64,000 nucleotides of DNA from RSA9 sp036381195 (GCA_036381195.1 DASVDH010000059.1:83717-147716); one strand, 5' to 3'; positions 32,533 to 42,187 are shown, counted from the first letter of the stretch. The notes: generated from the sequence alone by a model not told the origin. Translations and numbers: made by a program.

Positions 32533-34560
32533 TCACAAGACGACGAAGCCGAGCAGGACGAGAACGCCGATGGCGATCGCGAACGCGTAGGCGTTGAGCT
32601 GGCCGGTCTGCAGCCGCGCTCCCCGGAGGCCGAGCCAGCCCGAGAGCCGCGCGGCGCCGTTGACGAGGACGCCGTCGATCAGGCCATTATCCACCCAGCG
32701 CCAGAGGGCGCGGGACGCGCCGACCACGGGCCGGACGACGACCGCATCGTAGAGCTCGTCCACGTACCACTTGTGATACAGGACTCCGCGCAGCCCGGTC
32801 GGCTCGGCGGACTCCACCGCCGGGCGGATCGGCACGCCTCGGTACGCCCGCGCCGTCGCCAGGACGACCGCGATGGCGAGCGCGAGCGATGCCACGGCCC
32901 AGAACCCCTCCCCGCCCCCGAGCAGGGCGGTCTCGTTCAGCGGGCCGAGATGCTCCTCGAGGATGCCGTCCGCGGCCGCCGTGACCGGGTGCAGCCACTC
33001 GTGCAGCCATTCGCTGGAGGGCAGCCAGCCCAGCACCGGCAGATCCGCGATGGCGTGCGGCACGTTCACCCAGCCGCCCACGACCGAGAGTACGGCCAGG
33101 ATGATCAGCGGCAGGGTCATCACGCGCGGCACCTCGTGCAGGTGCTCCCGTGCCTCCGCACCGGACCGGTTCTCGCCGTGGAACGTCATGACCATCAGGC
33201 GAGTCATGTAGAACGCCGTGAGGACGGCGGCCGCCAGCGCCACGAGCCAGATGATGTGGATCCATGGCGCGTACGGCCCCACTGCACGCGCGGCTGCCTG
33301 CCAGATGATCTCGTCCTTGGAGAAGAAGCCCGCGAACGGCCACACGCCCGCGATGGCCAGCGTGGCGATCCACATGGTGACCCACGTGATCTTCATGTGA
33401 ACGCGCAGCCCGCCCATGTTGCGCATGTCCTGGGCGTCCCAGTCGCTGTGCGCGTGATGGAAGGCCTCGTGCATGGCGTGGATGACGGCCCCGGCCCCCA
33501 GGAACAGCAGCGCCTTGAAGAAGGCGTGGGTCATGAGGTGGAAGATGCCGGCGGCAAACGCCCCCAACCCGACCCCGACGAACATGTAGCCGAGCTGCGA
33601 GACGGTGGAATACGCCAGCACCTTCTTGATGTCGTACTGCGACACCGCGATGGTGGCCGCCAGGAGCGCGGTGGCGGCGCCGACGCCTGCCACGACCGTG
33701 CTGGACAGCGGCGCCAGCGCGAACAGCACGCCCGCCCGCGCCACCAGGTAGACGCCGGCGGTCACCATGGTCGCGGCGTGGATGAGCGCGCTGACCGGCG
33801 TGGGGCCGGCCATTGCGTCGGGCAACCACACGTAGAGCGGGATCTGGGCGCTCTTGCCGGTGGCGCCCAGGAACAGGAAGAGCGTGATCGCCGTGACGAC
33901 CGCGCCGCCGTACGGCAGCGCGGCAGGCGCCGCCGCGAACACTTCGCGGAAATCGAGGGTCCCCAGGTTCGCGAAGATCAGGAACATCGCGACCAGGAAG
34001 CCGAAGTCCCCGATCCGGTTCACGACGAACGCCTTCTTGCCCGCGTCCGCCTTCTCGCGATCCGTGAACCAGAACCCGATGAGGAGGTAGCTGCACAGCC
34101 CGACGCCCTCCCACCCCACGAACATGAGCGGGAAGTTGGCCCCGAGCACCAGCACGAGCATGAAGAAGACGAAGAGGTTCAGGTACGCGAAGTACCGGGC
34201 GTACCCCGCGTCTTCCCTCATGTAGCCGATGCTGAAGACGTGGATCAGCGACCCCACTCCCGTGACGATCAGGGTCATCAGCATCGAGAGCTGGTCGAGC
34301 TGCAACGCCGCATCGAGCTGCAGCCCGCCGGCCGGCATCCACGACCAGTACGGCAGCACGAGCGGCTCGTGCAGCTCCGCCCCGGACATCCGCACGAAGT
34401 TCGCCAGGGCGAGCAGGAAGGCCAGCGCTACGACGCCCGGCCCCACCAGCGAGGGGATGGCTTTCCGTGCCGGAGCGAGGAACGCCACCGCGCCGTTGAT
34501 CGCGAAGCCGGCGAGCGGCAGGAGGACGATCGCCCAGGGCAGGATCGGCTCGAACGTCAC
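32533..34560 (-). CDS. nuoL: NADH-quinone oxidoreductase subunit L
   Basis: 675 residues from a GTG start 1 bp after the nuoK stop. It is the largest proton-pumping subunit, at the distal end of the membrane arm. Its C-terminal lateral helix runs along the arm. Motifs include VGWEGVGLCSYLLIGFWF, KSAQIPLYVWLPDAMAGPTP and SALIHAATMVTAGVYLVARAG. KKVLAYSTVSQLGYMFVGVG and the His-rich HAFFKALLFLGAGAVIHA are also characteristic. Length is standard (about 620-680). Confidence 0.96.
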   Translation of the reverse strand: MTFEPILPWAIVLLPLAGFAINGAVAFLAPARKAIPSLVGPGVVALAFLLALANFVRMSGAELHEPLVLPYWSWMPAGGLQLDAALQLDQLSMLMTLIVTGVGSLIHVFSIGYMREDAGYARYFAYLNLFVFFMLVLVLGANFPLMFVGWEGVGLCSYLLIGFWFTDREKADAGKKAFVVNRIGDFGFLVAMFLIFANLGTLDFREVFAAAPAALPYGGAVVTAITLFLFLGATGKSAQIPLYVWLPDAMAGPTPVSALIHAATMVTAGVYLVARAGVLFALAPLSSTVVAGVGAATALLAATIAVSQYDIKKVLAYSTVSQLGYMFVGVGLGAFAAGIFHLMTHAFFKALLFLGAGAVIHAMHEAFHHAHSDWDAQDMRNMGGLRVHMKITWVTMWIATLAIAGVWPFAGFFSKDEIIWQAAARAVGPYAPWIHIIWLVALAAAVLTAFYMTRLMVMTFHGENRSGAEAREHLHEVPRVMTLPLIILAVLSVVGGWVNVPHAIADLPVLGWLPSSEWLHEWLHPVTAAADGILEEHLGPLNETALLGGGEGFWAVASLALAIAVVLATARAYRGVPIRPAVESAEPTGLRGVLYHKWYVDELYDAVVVRPVVGASRALWRWVDNGLIDGVLVNGAARLSGWLGLRGARLQTGQLNAYAFAIAIGVLVLLGFVVL

Positions 34561-34561
34561 G

Positions 34562-34855
34562 CTACCACCGCAGCAGGTTGAAGTCCTTGATGTCCACCGT
34601 CTCGGTGTGCCGGAAGATCGAAATGATGATGGCCAGCCCCACGGCCGCCTCCGCCGCCGCGACGGTCATGACGAAGAAGACGAAGACCTGGCCCTCGATC
34701 CCCACGGCCTGGGAGAACGCGACGAACGCCAGGTTGACCGCGTTGAGCATCAGCTCCACGCACATGAACAGAATGATCGCGTTGCGCCGGACCACGACGC
34801 CGGCCACGCCGATCACGAAGAGGAGCGCGGAGAGGACGAGCGATTCCGTGATCAC
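34562..34855 (-). CDS. nuoK: NADH-quinone oxidoreductase subunit K
   Basis: 97 residues with three membrane helices, from a GTG start 3 bp after the nuoJ stop. It is part of the E-channel of the complex I membrane arm. The two conserved buried Glu residues are in FMCVELMLNAVNLAF and VAAAEAAVGLAIII. RRNAIILF and the C-terminal HTETVDIKDFNLLRW are typical. Size is identical to family norm (about 100). Confidence 0.96.
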   Translation of the reverse strand: MITESLVLSALLFVIGVAGVVVRRNAIILFMCVELMLNAVNLAFVAFSQAVGIEGQVFVFFVMTVAAAEAAVGLAIIISIFRHTETVDIKDFNLLRW

Positions 34856-34858
34856 CGG

Positions 34859-35374
34859 CTACACCCTCCGTTTCGCGAGGAGGACCGCGCCCACGATCGC
34901 GACCAGGAGCAGGAGCGACGTGAGCTCGAACGGCACCAGGTACGTCCGGAACAGCGGCGCGGCGATCGCTCCCACGGCGTTCAGCTCCCGCAGGGCCGCC
35001 TCGATCACCAGGCTGCCCCCCATGTCCGTCACCGCGCCCTCGGCGGCGAGCCCGCGCAGCAGGCCGTACCCCGTGAGTCCGGCGACCACCGAGCCGGCGA
35101 CGATCCAGCCGAACTCCCGCAGGTCCCGCCGGTAATCGTGCCCCAGGTTCAGGAGCATGATCACGAAGAGGAACAGCACCATGATGGCACCGGCGTAAAC
35201 GATCACCTGGATCGCCGCCACGAAGTGGGCCTGCAACAGCACGTAGATCGCCGCGAGGCTGAAGAAGCTCGCCACGAGCGAGAGCAGGCTCGCGATCGGC
35301 GTGCGGCCCAGGACCATGCCCAGCCCGCCGCCGAGCGCGAGCGCCGCGAACAGGTAGAAGAGGAGAGTGGTCAT
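34859..35374 (-). CDS. nuoJ: NADH-quinone oxidoreductase subunit J
   Basis: 171 residues from ATG 35374, overlapping the nuoI stop (ATGA). It has five membrane helices. The conserved helix with a pi-bulge reads IQVIVYAGAIMVLFLFVIMLL, which takes part in coupling quinone reduction to proton pumping. The N-terminal LFYLFAALALGGGLGMV and RTPIASLLSLVASFFSLAAIY also match. Length is typical (165-200). The open frame continues upstream only within nuoI. Confidence 0.95.
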   Translation of the reverse strand: MTTLLFYLFAALALGGGLGMVLGRTPIASLLSLVASFFSLAAIYVLLQAHFVAAIQVIVYAGAIMVLFLFVIMLLNLGHDYRRDLREFGWIVAGSVVAGLTGYGLLRGLAAEGAVTDMGGSLVIEAALRELNAVGAIAAPLFRTYLVPFELTSLLLLVAIVGAVLLAKRRV

Positions 35375-35868
35375 TCCGACAGCGGATCCTCCGGGTCCCA
35401 CAGCACGGTGACGGGGTGGTCCTGCGCCATCAGGCGGTCGAGATCGTAGACGAAGCGCTCCCTCGTGTATTCGGCGTTCTCGTAGTCCTGCCCCACGTGG
35501 ATGGCCTCGACGGGGCACACCTCCTGACACATGCCGCAGAAGATGCAGCGGAACTCGTCGATCTCGTACACGACGGGGTAGCGGTTGCCCTGGTCGTCCT
35601 CCCCGGGCACCAGGCGGATGCAGTTCGCCGGGCAGATCGTGGGGCAGAGGCCGCACGCCACGCACTTGGGCCGCCCATCGGCATGCACCGCCATGCGGTG
35701 CGTGCCGCGCCAGCGTGGCGACAGCTCCAATTTCTCGTCCGGGTACTGCATGGTGACCTTCCTGGGGTTGACCATGTGCTTGAAGGTCAACGCCATCCCC
35801 TTGAGCGTCGCTCGCAGGTAGGAGGTCGTGCCCTCCGGACGCTTCATCGTCTTCACGCCGATTGCCAT
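35371..35868 (-). CDS. nuoI: NADH-quinone oxidoreductase subunit I
   Basis: 165 residues from ATG 35868, preceded by a GGGGAGCGCC ribosome-binding site; a longer frame into nuoH is rejected. It carries the two 4Fe-4S clusters N6a and N6b in CVACGLCPTICPANCI and CIFCGMCQEVCPVEAI, each with the ferredoxin CX2CX2CX3CP pattern. It passes electrons from the hydrophilic arm to NuoB. Its N-terminal amphipathic region (LKGMALTFKHMVNPRKVT) contacts the membrane. Confidence 0.97.
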   Translation of the reverse strand: MAIGVKTMKRPEGTTSYLRATLKGMALTFKHMVNPRKVTMQYPDEKLELSPRWRGTHRMAVHADGRPKCVACGLCPTICPANCIRLVPGEDDQGNRYPVVYEIDEFRCIFCGMCQEVCPVEAIHVGQDYENAEYTRERFVYDLDRLMAQDHPVTVLWDPEDPLSE

Positions 35869-35890
35869 GGCGCTCCCCTCCTGCCTCGCC

Positions 35891-37195
35891 TCAAGTGCGC
35901 TGCGCGTGGGCGACCTGCGGCGCCGGCTGGGGCGCCGGGGCCGGCCGGGCCGGCTGGACGAGCCGCCGCGCGACCACGGCCCGCGGCCGGACGGCTGCAC
36001 CGCCGATCACGCGATCGCGGTCGATGACCCAGAGGAACACCGCGGTGGCGACCAGGTTGACCGCCGTCAGCACGAGCCCGTACCACCGGCCGTACTCCAT
36101 GCCGATCCGGTCCAGGACCAGGATCGTGGTGCCGGTGACGGCGATGAACGCCAGCGCCGTGGGCAGCAGCACCTTCCAGCCGAGGTGCATGACCTGGTCG
36201 TAGCGGAAGCGTGGCACGGTCCAGCGGACCCACATGTAGAGGCAGACGAAGAACAGCGTCTTGGCGGTGAAGAAGCCCAGCGTGAGCAGGGTCTTCCACA
36301 CGGCCGGCTCCGCGCCCTGGACCACGCCCGGCGCGACCACGACCATGTCGTCGCCCTGCCAGAACGGGATGTCCCAGCCCCCGAAGAACAGCGTCGCCAT
36401 GAGGGCGGAGGCGGTCAGCATGTTCGAGTACTCGGCGATGAAGAACATGCTGAACTTCATGGACGAGTACTCGGTGTGATAGCCGGTGATCAGCTCGGAC
36501 TCGGCCTCGGCCATGTCGAACGGCAGCCGGTTGGTCTCCGCGAAGGCGGCGGCGACAAAGATGAAGAAGGCGAGTCCGAGCGGCAGCGCCAGCCACAGCT
36601 CGAGCTCGCCCTGCTGCGTCCACACGACCTGCGTGAGCGTGACGTTGCCGGCCAGCATGAAGATCGGGATGAGGCTGAGCCCCAGCGAGACTTCGTAGCT
36701 GACCATCTGGGCGCTGGCCCGCAGCGCGCCCAGGAACGAATACTTGTTGTTGGATGCCCAGCCCGCCATCACGATCCCGTACACGCCCAGACTGGTCAGG
36801 GCCAGGATGTACAGAATGCCGATGGGCACGTCCGCGACCACCATCTCGACCAGGCCCCAGCGTGTGGGCAGCGGCGCGGCGAACGGGATGACCGCGAACG
36901 TCATGAGGGCCGGGACGATGGAGAGCGCGGGCGCCAGCAGGAAGTACAGCCGCGACGCCTCGCTCGGGTTCGTCTCCTCCTTGAGGAGGTTCTTCAGGCC
37001 GTCGGCCAGCGGCTGGAGGATGCCGAACGGCCCCACGCGGTTGGGCCCCAGCCGGTCCTGGATCCACGCGGACAGCCGCCGCTCCAGCAGCGTGAACATC
37101 GCCACCGCCACCATGATGACGGTGAAGACGGCCACGACCTTGATGGCCGAAGCGATCAGGAAAGCGGTGGGCGACAGTGCGCCGATCTCGTGCAT
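35891..37195 (-). CDS. nuoH: NADH-quinone oxidoreductase subunit H
   Basis: 434 residues from ATG 37195, about eight membrane helices. It forms the quinone-access tunnel with NuoB and NuoD. Conserved loops are ERRLSAWIQDRLGPNRVGPFG, ADGLKNLLKEETNP, the acidic loop FAETNRLPFDMAEAESELITG and GYHTEYSSMKFSMFFIAEY. Compared with E. coli NuoH (325 residues) it is longer by an additional loop near VVAPGVVQGAEP and a Pro/Arg-rich C-terminal tail. Both are probably peripheral. Confidence 0.95.
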   Translation of the reverse strand: MHEIGALSPTAFLIASAIKVVAVFTVIMVAVAMFTLLERRLSAWIQDRLGPNRVGPFGILQPLADGLKNLLKEETNPSEASRLYFLLAPALSIVPALMTFAVIPFAAPLPTRWGLVEMVVADVPIGILYILALTSLGVYGIVMAGWASNNKYSFLGALRASAQMVSYEVSLGLSLIPIFMLAGNVTLTQVVWTQQGELELWLALPLGLAFFIFVAAAFAETNRLPFDMAEAESELITGYHTEYSSMKFSMFFIAEYSNMLTASALMATLFFGGWDIPFWQGDDMVVVAPGVVQGAEPAVWKTLLTLGFFTAKTLFFVCLYMWVRWTVPRFRYDQVMHLGWKVLLPTALAFIAVTGTTILVLDRIGMEYGRWYGLVLTAVNLVATAVFLWVIDRDRVIGGAAVRPRAVVARRLVQPARPAPAPQPAPQVAHAQRT

Positions 37196-37200
37196 GAGGG

Positions 37201-38814
37201 CTACTCTCCTGCCGTCAGCTTGACCGGCTCGTTGATCAGGGCGCCCCGGGTCCCGAGCGCCGGGTAGCTCAGCCCGCCCAACTCGTCGTGCAGCTCCGCG
37301 AGCCGCAGGAACGCGTCCGCCGCGCTCGCGGGCGCCGCCCCATCGCCGAGGCCGGCCAGGATCGTCCCGAGGACCTGCCAGCCGGGCCGCGCGAGCGGCG
37401 GCGGCATCAGCGCCGGCCAGAACCGCTGGATGCGGCCCTCGTGGTTGGTGAACGTGCCTTCCTGCTCCGCGAAGGTCGTCACCGGCAGCACGAAATGCGC
37501 GTTGCGGGCCGCGGCGCTGGCGTAGGGCCCGATGTAGACGAAGAGGTCGGCATCTTTCCCGAAGTCCGCGGGCGCGTCCACGAGCTCATCGCCCAGCACG
37601 AGCAGGACGCTGCCCGCGGTGGCTTCCGGCAGCCCGCCGCGCCCCTCGTCGTCGCCCACGCGGGAGAAGCCGAACAGATCGATCCCGCGCACGTTCGCAG
37701 CCAGGTCGCGGCGCCGCGCCAGGCGCGGGTAGCCGGGGCAGACGTCCTCGTCTTCCGCGCGCGCGCTGCGGTACACCGCCTCGCCTCCGCCGAGCACGCT
37801 CGCCAGCCGGGCGAGGAGCCCCACGTCCTCGTTGGCGTGGAACGGAGAGGCGACGGCGAGGACCGGCCCCCGCCAGGCGCGCGCCCTCAAACGCGAGACC
37901 AGCGCGACCGCCGCATCCTGCCAGCCCACGGCCACGAGCTCCCCGCTCTCGCCCCGCATCATCGGCGTGTCCAGCCGGTCCGTCCGGTTGAGCCACTCGT
38001 AGCGATGGCGGCCGTAGTCGCACATCCAGTACGAGTTCGTCTCCGGGTTCGGCCGCGGCTTGAGCCGCATGACCAGATTGTCCCGCGTGTCGATGCGGAT
38101 GTTGCAGCCCTGCGAGCAGTTGGGACAGATCGACGGGGTGTGGTCGAGGTCCCAGGCGCGCGCCTTGTGCAGGAAGTCCTTCGAGATGAGCGCGCCCACC
38201 GGGCAGATGTCGACGATGTTGCCCGCCCAGTTCGAGTCCCCCAGGCCGTGATCGAAGAACGTGTCGATCACGGAGCGGTGGCCCCGCTGGACCACGCACA
38301 GCGCGTCCTGCCCGGCGATCTCGCGCATGAAGCGCACGCAGCGCGTGCACATGATGCAGCGGCTCCCCTCGTAGAGGATGTCGCCGCCGAAGTCGTCGCG
38401 GCCGAAGACACGCTTCTGCTCCTGGAACCGCCCGTGCTTGAGCCCCTCCGCCGCCACGTAGTCCTGGAGCTTGCACTCGCCGGACTGGTCGCAGATCGGG
38501 CAGTCCAGCGGGTGGTTGATCAGGTAGAACTCGAGCACGCCCGTGCGGGCCTCGCGCGCCTTGGGGCTCTCGGTGTTGATGACCTGGCCGTCGGCCACCT
38601 GCGTCACGCACGCGGGCTGGAGCTTGGGCATCCCCTCGACCTCGACCAGGCACATGCGGCACATGGCCGGAGCCGACAAGCCCGGGTGGTAGCAGTAATG
38701 CGGGATCGCGACGCCCACCTGTTCGGCGGCCTCGATGATGCGCGTCCCCTTCGGGACCTCGACCTGCCGGCCGTTGATGGTGCAGGTTACCGTGTTCTTC
38801 TGTTCGCTCGTCAT
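37201..38814 (-). CDS. nuoG: NADH-quinone oxidoreductase subunit G, short form
   Basis: 537 residues from ATG 38814 (GTG 38829 is possible). It carries iron-sulfur clusters of complex I. Visible are the 2Fe-2S ferredoxin site (HYCYHPGLSAPAMCRMC), the His-Cys3 cluster (HPLDCPICDQSGEC), and further Cys in CIMCTRCVRF and DICPVGAL. The off-path N7-type motif (CPNCSQGC ... YWMCDYGRH) is also present. The molybdopterin-like part after residue 260 is much shorter than in E. coli (908) or Thermus (783), and has no molybdenum-ligand role in this family. Confidence 0.94.
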   Translation of the reverse strand: MTSEQKNTVTCTINGRQVEVPKGTRIIEAAEQVGVAIPHYCYHPGLSAPAMCRMCLVEVEGMPKLQPACVTQVADGQVINTESPKAREARTGVLEFYLINHPLDCPICDQSGECKLQDYVAAEGLKHGRFQEQKRVFGRDDFGGDILYEGSRCIMCTRCVRFMREIAGQDALCVVQRGHRSVIDTFFDHGLGDSNWAGNIVDICPVGALISKDFLHKARAWDLDHTPSICPNCSQGCNIRIDTRDNLVMRLKPRPNPETNSYWMCDYGRHRYEWLNRTDRLDTPMMRGESGELVAVGWQDAAVALVSRLRARAWRGPVLAVASPFHANEDVGLLARLASVLGGGEAVYRSARAEDEDVCPGYPRLARRRDLAANVRGIDLFGFSRVGDDEGRGGLPEATAGSVLLVLGDELVDAPADFGKDADLFVYIGPYASAAARNAHFVLPVTTFAEQEGTFTNHEGRIQRFWPALMPPPLARPGWQVLGTILAGLGDGAAPASAADAFLRLAELHDELGGLSYPALGTRGALINEPVKLTAGE

Positions 38815-38884
38815 TCCCAGGTCCTTCACGCCTCGGCCCGCAGCGTTGCGAGGAGCGGGGCCGGTCGCCCGGTTCTCCTGGCCG

Positions 38885-40183
38885 TCACACGGCCGCCGCG
38901 GCCGCCAGGCACGCGCCTTCGTGGATGTGGGCCAGGTACTCGTCGCGGAACTTCTTGATCGAGCTCGCCACCGGCACGGCGGCGGAGTCGCTCAGCACGC
39001 AGATCGTGGTGCCGGTCATGTTCCGCCCCACGTCCAGCAGCACATCCAGGTCCTCCTCCCTGCCCTCGCCGCGCTCGATGCGGCGAAGGATCCTGGCGAG
39101 CCAGGCGGTCCCCTCGCGACACGGCGTGCACTGGCCACAGGACTCGTGCGCGTAGAACTCCACCATCCGGCGAACCTGCTTCACGATGCAGGTCCTGTCG
39201 TCCATCACGATCACGGAGGCCGTGCCCAGCATGCTGCCCGCCTTCGCCACGCCCTCGTAGTCCATCGGGATGTCGATCTCGTCCGCGCTCAGGATGGGCA
39301 CGGAGCTGCCGCCGGGGATGACGGCCTTGAGGGAGCGGCCGTCCCGGATCCCTCCGCAGACGTCGTAGATCAGCTCCTTCAGGTTGAAGCCCAGGGGCAG
39401 CTCGAAGTTGCCCCGGCGGACGACGTGGCCGGAGACGTTGAACAGTTTGGTGCCAGGGCTCTTCTCCGTGCCGAACGAGCGATACCAGGCGGCGCCGTTC
39501 AGCAGAATGTGCGGCACGGTCGAGATCGTCTCGACGTTGTTGATGGTGGTGGGCATGCCGAACGCGCCGACGGCCGCCGGGAACGGCGGCTTGACGCGCG
39601 GCTGCCCGCGGCGGCCCTCGAGCGAGTTCATGAGCCCCGTCTCTTCGCCGCAAATGTAGGCGCCCGCGCCGCAGTGGAGCGTGATGTCGATGTCGACGCC
39701 GGAACCCAGGATGTTCTTGCCCACGAAGCCGGCGGCGTACGCCTCCTCGATGGCGCGCGCCAGGATCTGGGCGGGCTCGAAGAACTCCCCCCGGATGTAG
39801 ATGTAGACGTGCTGGGCCTGGATCGCGTAGGCGCCGATCAACGCGCCTTCGATGAGCTGGTGCGGCGTCCAGCGGATCAGCTCGCGGTCCTTGAATGCGC
39901 CGGGCTCGGACTCGTCCGCGTTGATCAGGAGGTAGTGCGGTTTCCCGTCATCCTTGGGCATGAAGCTCCACTTGACGCCGGTCGGGAACCCGGCGCCGCC
40001 TCGCCCGCGCAGGCCGCTCTGCTTGACTTCCTCGATCACGGCTGCGCGATCCATCCGCAGGGCCTTCTCGAGCGCGCGGTATCCGCCGCGCTCGCGCCAG
40101 CCGGCGAGCGTCCGGGCGGCCGGATCGCCGAAGTACTCGCTCAGGATGCGGGTCTCGCGCTCGTGCCGGTACGGATACGCCAT
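38885..40183 (-). CDS. nuoF: NADH-quinone oxidoreductase subunit F
   Basis: 432 residues. It binds FMN and oxidises NADH. The Gly-rich NADH/FMN loop is SGLRGRGGAGFPTGVKWSFM, followed by NADESEPGAFKDRELI and AGAYICGEETGLMNSLEG. The N3 4Fe-4S cluster is in ESCGQCTPCREGT with the fourth Cys in TTICVLSDSAA. It begins 3 bp after the nuoE stop, the usual nuoE-nuoF arrangement. Length matches the family (about 430). Confidence 0.97.
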   Translation of the reverse strand: MAYPYRHERETRILSEYFGDPAARTLAGWRERGGYRALEKALRMDRAAVIEEVKQSGLRGRGGAGFPTGVKWSFMPKDDGKPHYLLINADESEPGAFKDRELIRWTPHQLIEGALIGAYAIQAQHVYIYIRGEFFEPAQILARAIEEAYAAGFVGKNILGSGVDIDITLHCGAGAYICGEETGLMNSLEGRRGQPRVKPPFPAAVGAFGMPTTINNVETISTVPHILLNGAAWYRSFGTEKSPGTKLFNVSGHVVRRGNFELPLGFNLKELIYDVCGGIRDGRSLKAVIPGGSSVPILSADEIDIPMDYEGVAKAGSMLGTASVIVMDDRTCIVKQVRRMVEFYAHESCGQCTPCREGTAWLARILRRIERGEGREEDLDVLLDVGRNMTGTTICVLSDSAAVPVASSIKKFRDEYLAHIHEGACLAAAAAV

Positions 40184-40186
40184 CGC

Positions 40187-40849
40187 CTACTCCTCACCTC
40201 CGTCGAGGGAGGCCAGGATCGCCGGCACGTCGGCCGGGGTCACGTTCTCGAAGTACCGCTCGTTGATCTGCACCGCTGTCGGGAATCCGCAGGCTCCGAG
40301 GCACTCCACCTCGACGACCGTGAAGCGGCCATCCTCGCTGATCTCGCCGGGTTCGGTCCCGGTGTGCTCGAGGAAAGCCGCGAGCACGTCCTCCGCGCCG
40401 CACAGGTTGCAGCACACGTTGGTGCACACCTGGATCAGGTGCCGCCCGACCGGCGCCTTGTTGTACATCGTGTAGAAGGTCGCGACGCCGCGCACGTACG
40501 CCGGCGAGAGGTCGAGCGCCGCCGCCACCTCTTCCATCGTGGCCGCCGAGAGGTGGCCGCGGATCTCCTGCGCCATCGCGAGTACGGGGAGGAGCGCCGC
40601 GCGCTTCTCGGGATAGCGCGACAGGATCTTGTCCAGCCGCTCCCGGTACGGCCCCTCGAACAAGGGCGCATCCGGGCGCCGCTCCGCGCGCTGGTACGGA
40701 AGCGAGCCCGCCACGCCGGGATGCCCGCCGTCCGGCGGCCGCTGGCCCACGTAGCCGGTGCCGCGGATGTCCTCCTCGGTGAGGTGGGTGAACTCGCCCG
40801 TTTCACCCGCCCAACCGGGGTTCTTGACGTTGTTCGATCGCGTCGCCAT
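40187..40849 (-). CDS. nuoE: NADH-quinone oxidoreductase subunit E
   Basis: 220 residues from ATG 40849. It holds the N1a 2Fe-2S cluster with four Cys in QVCTNVCCNLCGAEDVL and ECLGACGFPTAVQIN. The helical N-domain shows ILSRYPEKRAALLPVLAMAQ and LDLSPAYVRGVATFYTMY. About 60 extra N-terminal residues (Gly/Pro-rich, acidic) precede the domain; they have no counterpart in E. coli NuoE (166). The 63-bp gap to nuoD shows no signal. Confidence 0.95.
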   Translation of the reverse strand: MATRSNNVKNPGWAGETGEFTHLTEEDIRGTGYVGQRPPDGGHPGVAGSLPYQRAERRPDAPLFEGPYRERLDKILSRYPEKRAALLPVLAMAQEIRGHLSAATMEEVAAALDLSPAYVRGVATFYTMYNKAPVGRHLIQVCTNVCCNLCGAEDVLAAFLEHTGTEPGEISEDGRFTVVEVECLGACGFPTAVQINERYFENVTPADVPAILASLDGGEE

Positions 40850-40912
40850 CTGCCTGCCCGTTCCTTCCGGCTCTCTCCCTCTCCCGGTGGCGTCCGTGCG
40901 CCCCCTGGGGCC

Positions 40913-42187
40913 TCAGCGGTCGATCTCGCCCAGCACGATGTCCAGACTCGCGTTGATGGCGATGACGTCCGACAGGAGGTGCCCCTCGACCAGCTTCGGC
41001 AGCGCCGAGAGGTTGACGAAGCTCGGTCCACGCACACGCCAGCGGACGGGCTTCGAGCCGCCGTCGCTCACCACGTACATGCCGAGTTCCCCCTTCGAGC
41101 TCTCGACGCTGAACCAGCTCTCGCCCGGCGGCGCCTTGATGCCCTCCATCACGAGCTTGAAGTGATGGATCATCGACTCCATGTCGCTCATCGCGTCCGT
41201 CTTGTCGGGCAGGATCACACGCGGGTCGTCCACGTTGATCGGGCCGTCCGGCAGACGGTCCAGTGCCTGGCGGAGGATCCGCAGACTCTGCCGCATCTCC
41301 TCCATCCGCACCAGGTAGCGATCGTAGCAGTCGCCGTGTTCGCCGATCGGCACGTCGAAGTCGTAGGTCTCGTAATCGTAGTACGGCCGGTCCTTGCGGA
41401 CATCATAAGGCACGCCGGACGCACGGAGGTTCGGGCCCGTGAGCCCGCAGTTCACGGCATCCTCGGGCCCGATGGCCCCCACGTCCCGCAGACGGCCGAT
41501 CCAGATCTGGTTGTTGGTCAACAGCGTCTCGACCTGATCGAGCGTGTCGGGGAACGTGTCAATGAAGTGCCGCAGCTCGTCCGTCCAGCCGGCGGGGAGA
41601 TCCGCCATCATCCCGCCGATGCGGGTGGCGGAGGTCGTGATCCGCGCGCCCGTGAAGCGCTCGTGGAGGTCGTAGATCCGCTCCCGCTCCTGGAACGTCC
41701 AGAGGAAGACGGTGAAGGCGCCGACGTCGATCGCCGTGGTCCCGAGCCAGAGCAGGTGGCTGAAGATGCGATCCAGCTCCATGCAGATGACACGGACGAC
41801 CTTGCAGCGCTCGGTCACCTCGATGCCCATCAGCTTCTCGACCGCCATGGCGTAGGCGCAATTGTAGATCAGCGGCGCCAGGTAGTCCATGCGGTCCGTG
41901 AGCGGAACGATCTGGTTCCAGCCGCGATACTCTCCCAGCTTCTCGAAGCTGGAGTGCAGGTAGCCGATGTGCGGGATGCAGCGCACGACCGTCTCGCCAT
42001 CCAGCTCGAGGACGAGGCGCAGCACGCCGTGCGTGGCGGGATGCTGCGGGCCGATGTTGATGAGCATGTGCTCGCCCCGCAGCTCGGGCTCCACGCCCGG
42101 CGGCAGGACGGGCACGGTGACCGGCCGGCCGTCGATGCCCATCTCCGGGTTGCGCCGCACCAGGTACTCGACGGTCCTCGTCTTCAC
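40913..42187 (-). CDS. nuoD: NADH-quinone oxidoreductase subunit D
   Basis: 424 residues from a GTG start overlapping the nuoC stop (GTGA). It is the 49-kDa-type subunit that helps form the quinone-binding site. The headgroup His is in GPQHPATHGVLRLVLELDGE, and the conserved Tyr lies in PHIGYLHSSFEKLGEYR. Further family segments are DRMDYLAPLIYNCAYAMAVE, GLTGPNLRASGVPYDVRKD and the C-terminal FVNLSALPKLVEGHLLSDVIA. It shares descent with hydrogenase large subunits but lacks the Ni-binding Cys pairs. Here the quinone is menaquinone. Confidence 0.97.
   Translation of the reverse strand: MKTRTVEYLVRRNPEMGIDGRPVTVPVLPPGVEPELRGEHMLINIGPQHPATHGVLRLVLELDGETVVRCIPHIGYLHSSFEKLGEYRGWNQIVPLTDRMDYLAPLIYNCAYAMAVEKLMGIEVTERCKVVRVICMELDRIFSHLLWLGTTAIDVGAFTVFLWTFQERERIYDLHERFTGARITTSATRIGGMMADLPAGWTDELRHFIDTFPDTLDQVETLLTNNQIWIGRLRDVGAIGPEDAVNCGLTGPNLRASGVPYDVRKDRPYYDYETYDFDVPIGEHGDCYDRYLVRMEEMRQSLRILRQALDRLPDGPINVDDPRVILPDKTDAMSDMESMIHHFKLVMEGIKAPPGESWFSVESSKGELGMYVVSDGGSKPVRWRVRGPSFVNLSALPKLVEGHLLSDVIAINASLDIVLGEIDR

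Noticed and set aside
29331..32597. Plus-strand open frame of about 1088 codons opposite nuoN and nuoM
   Set aside because: Antisense shadow of two clear membrane subunits; Arg/Glu/Asp/Gln-rich with no motif.
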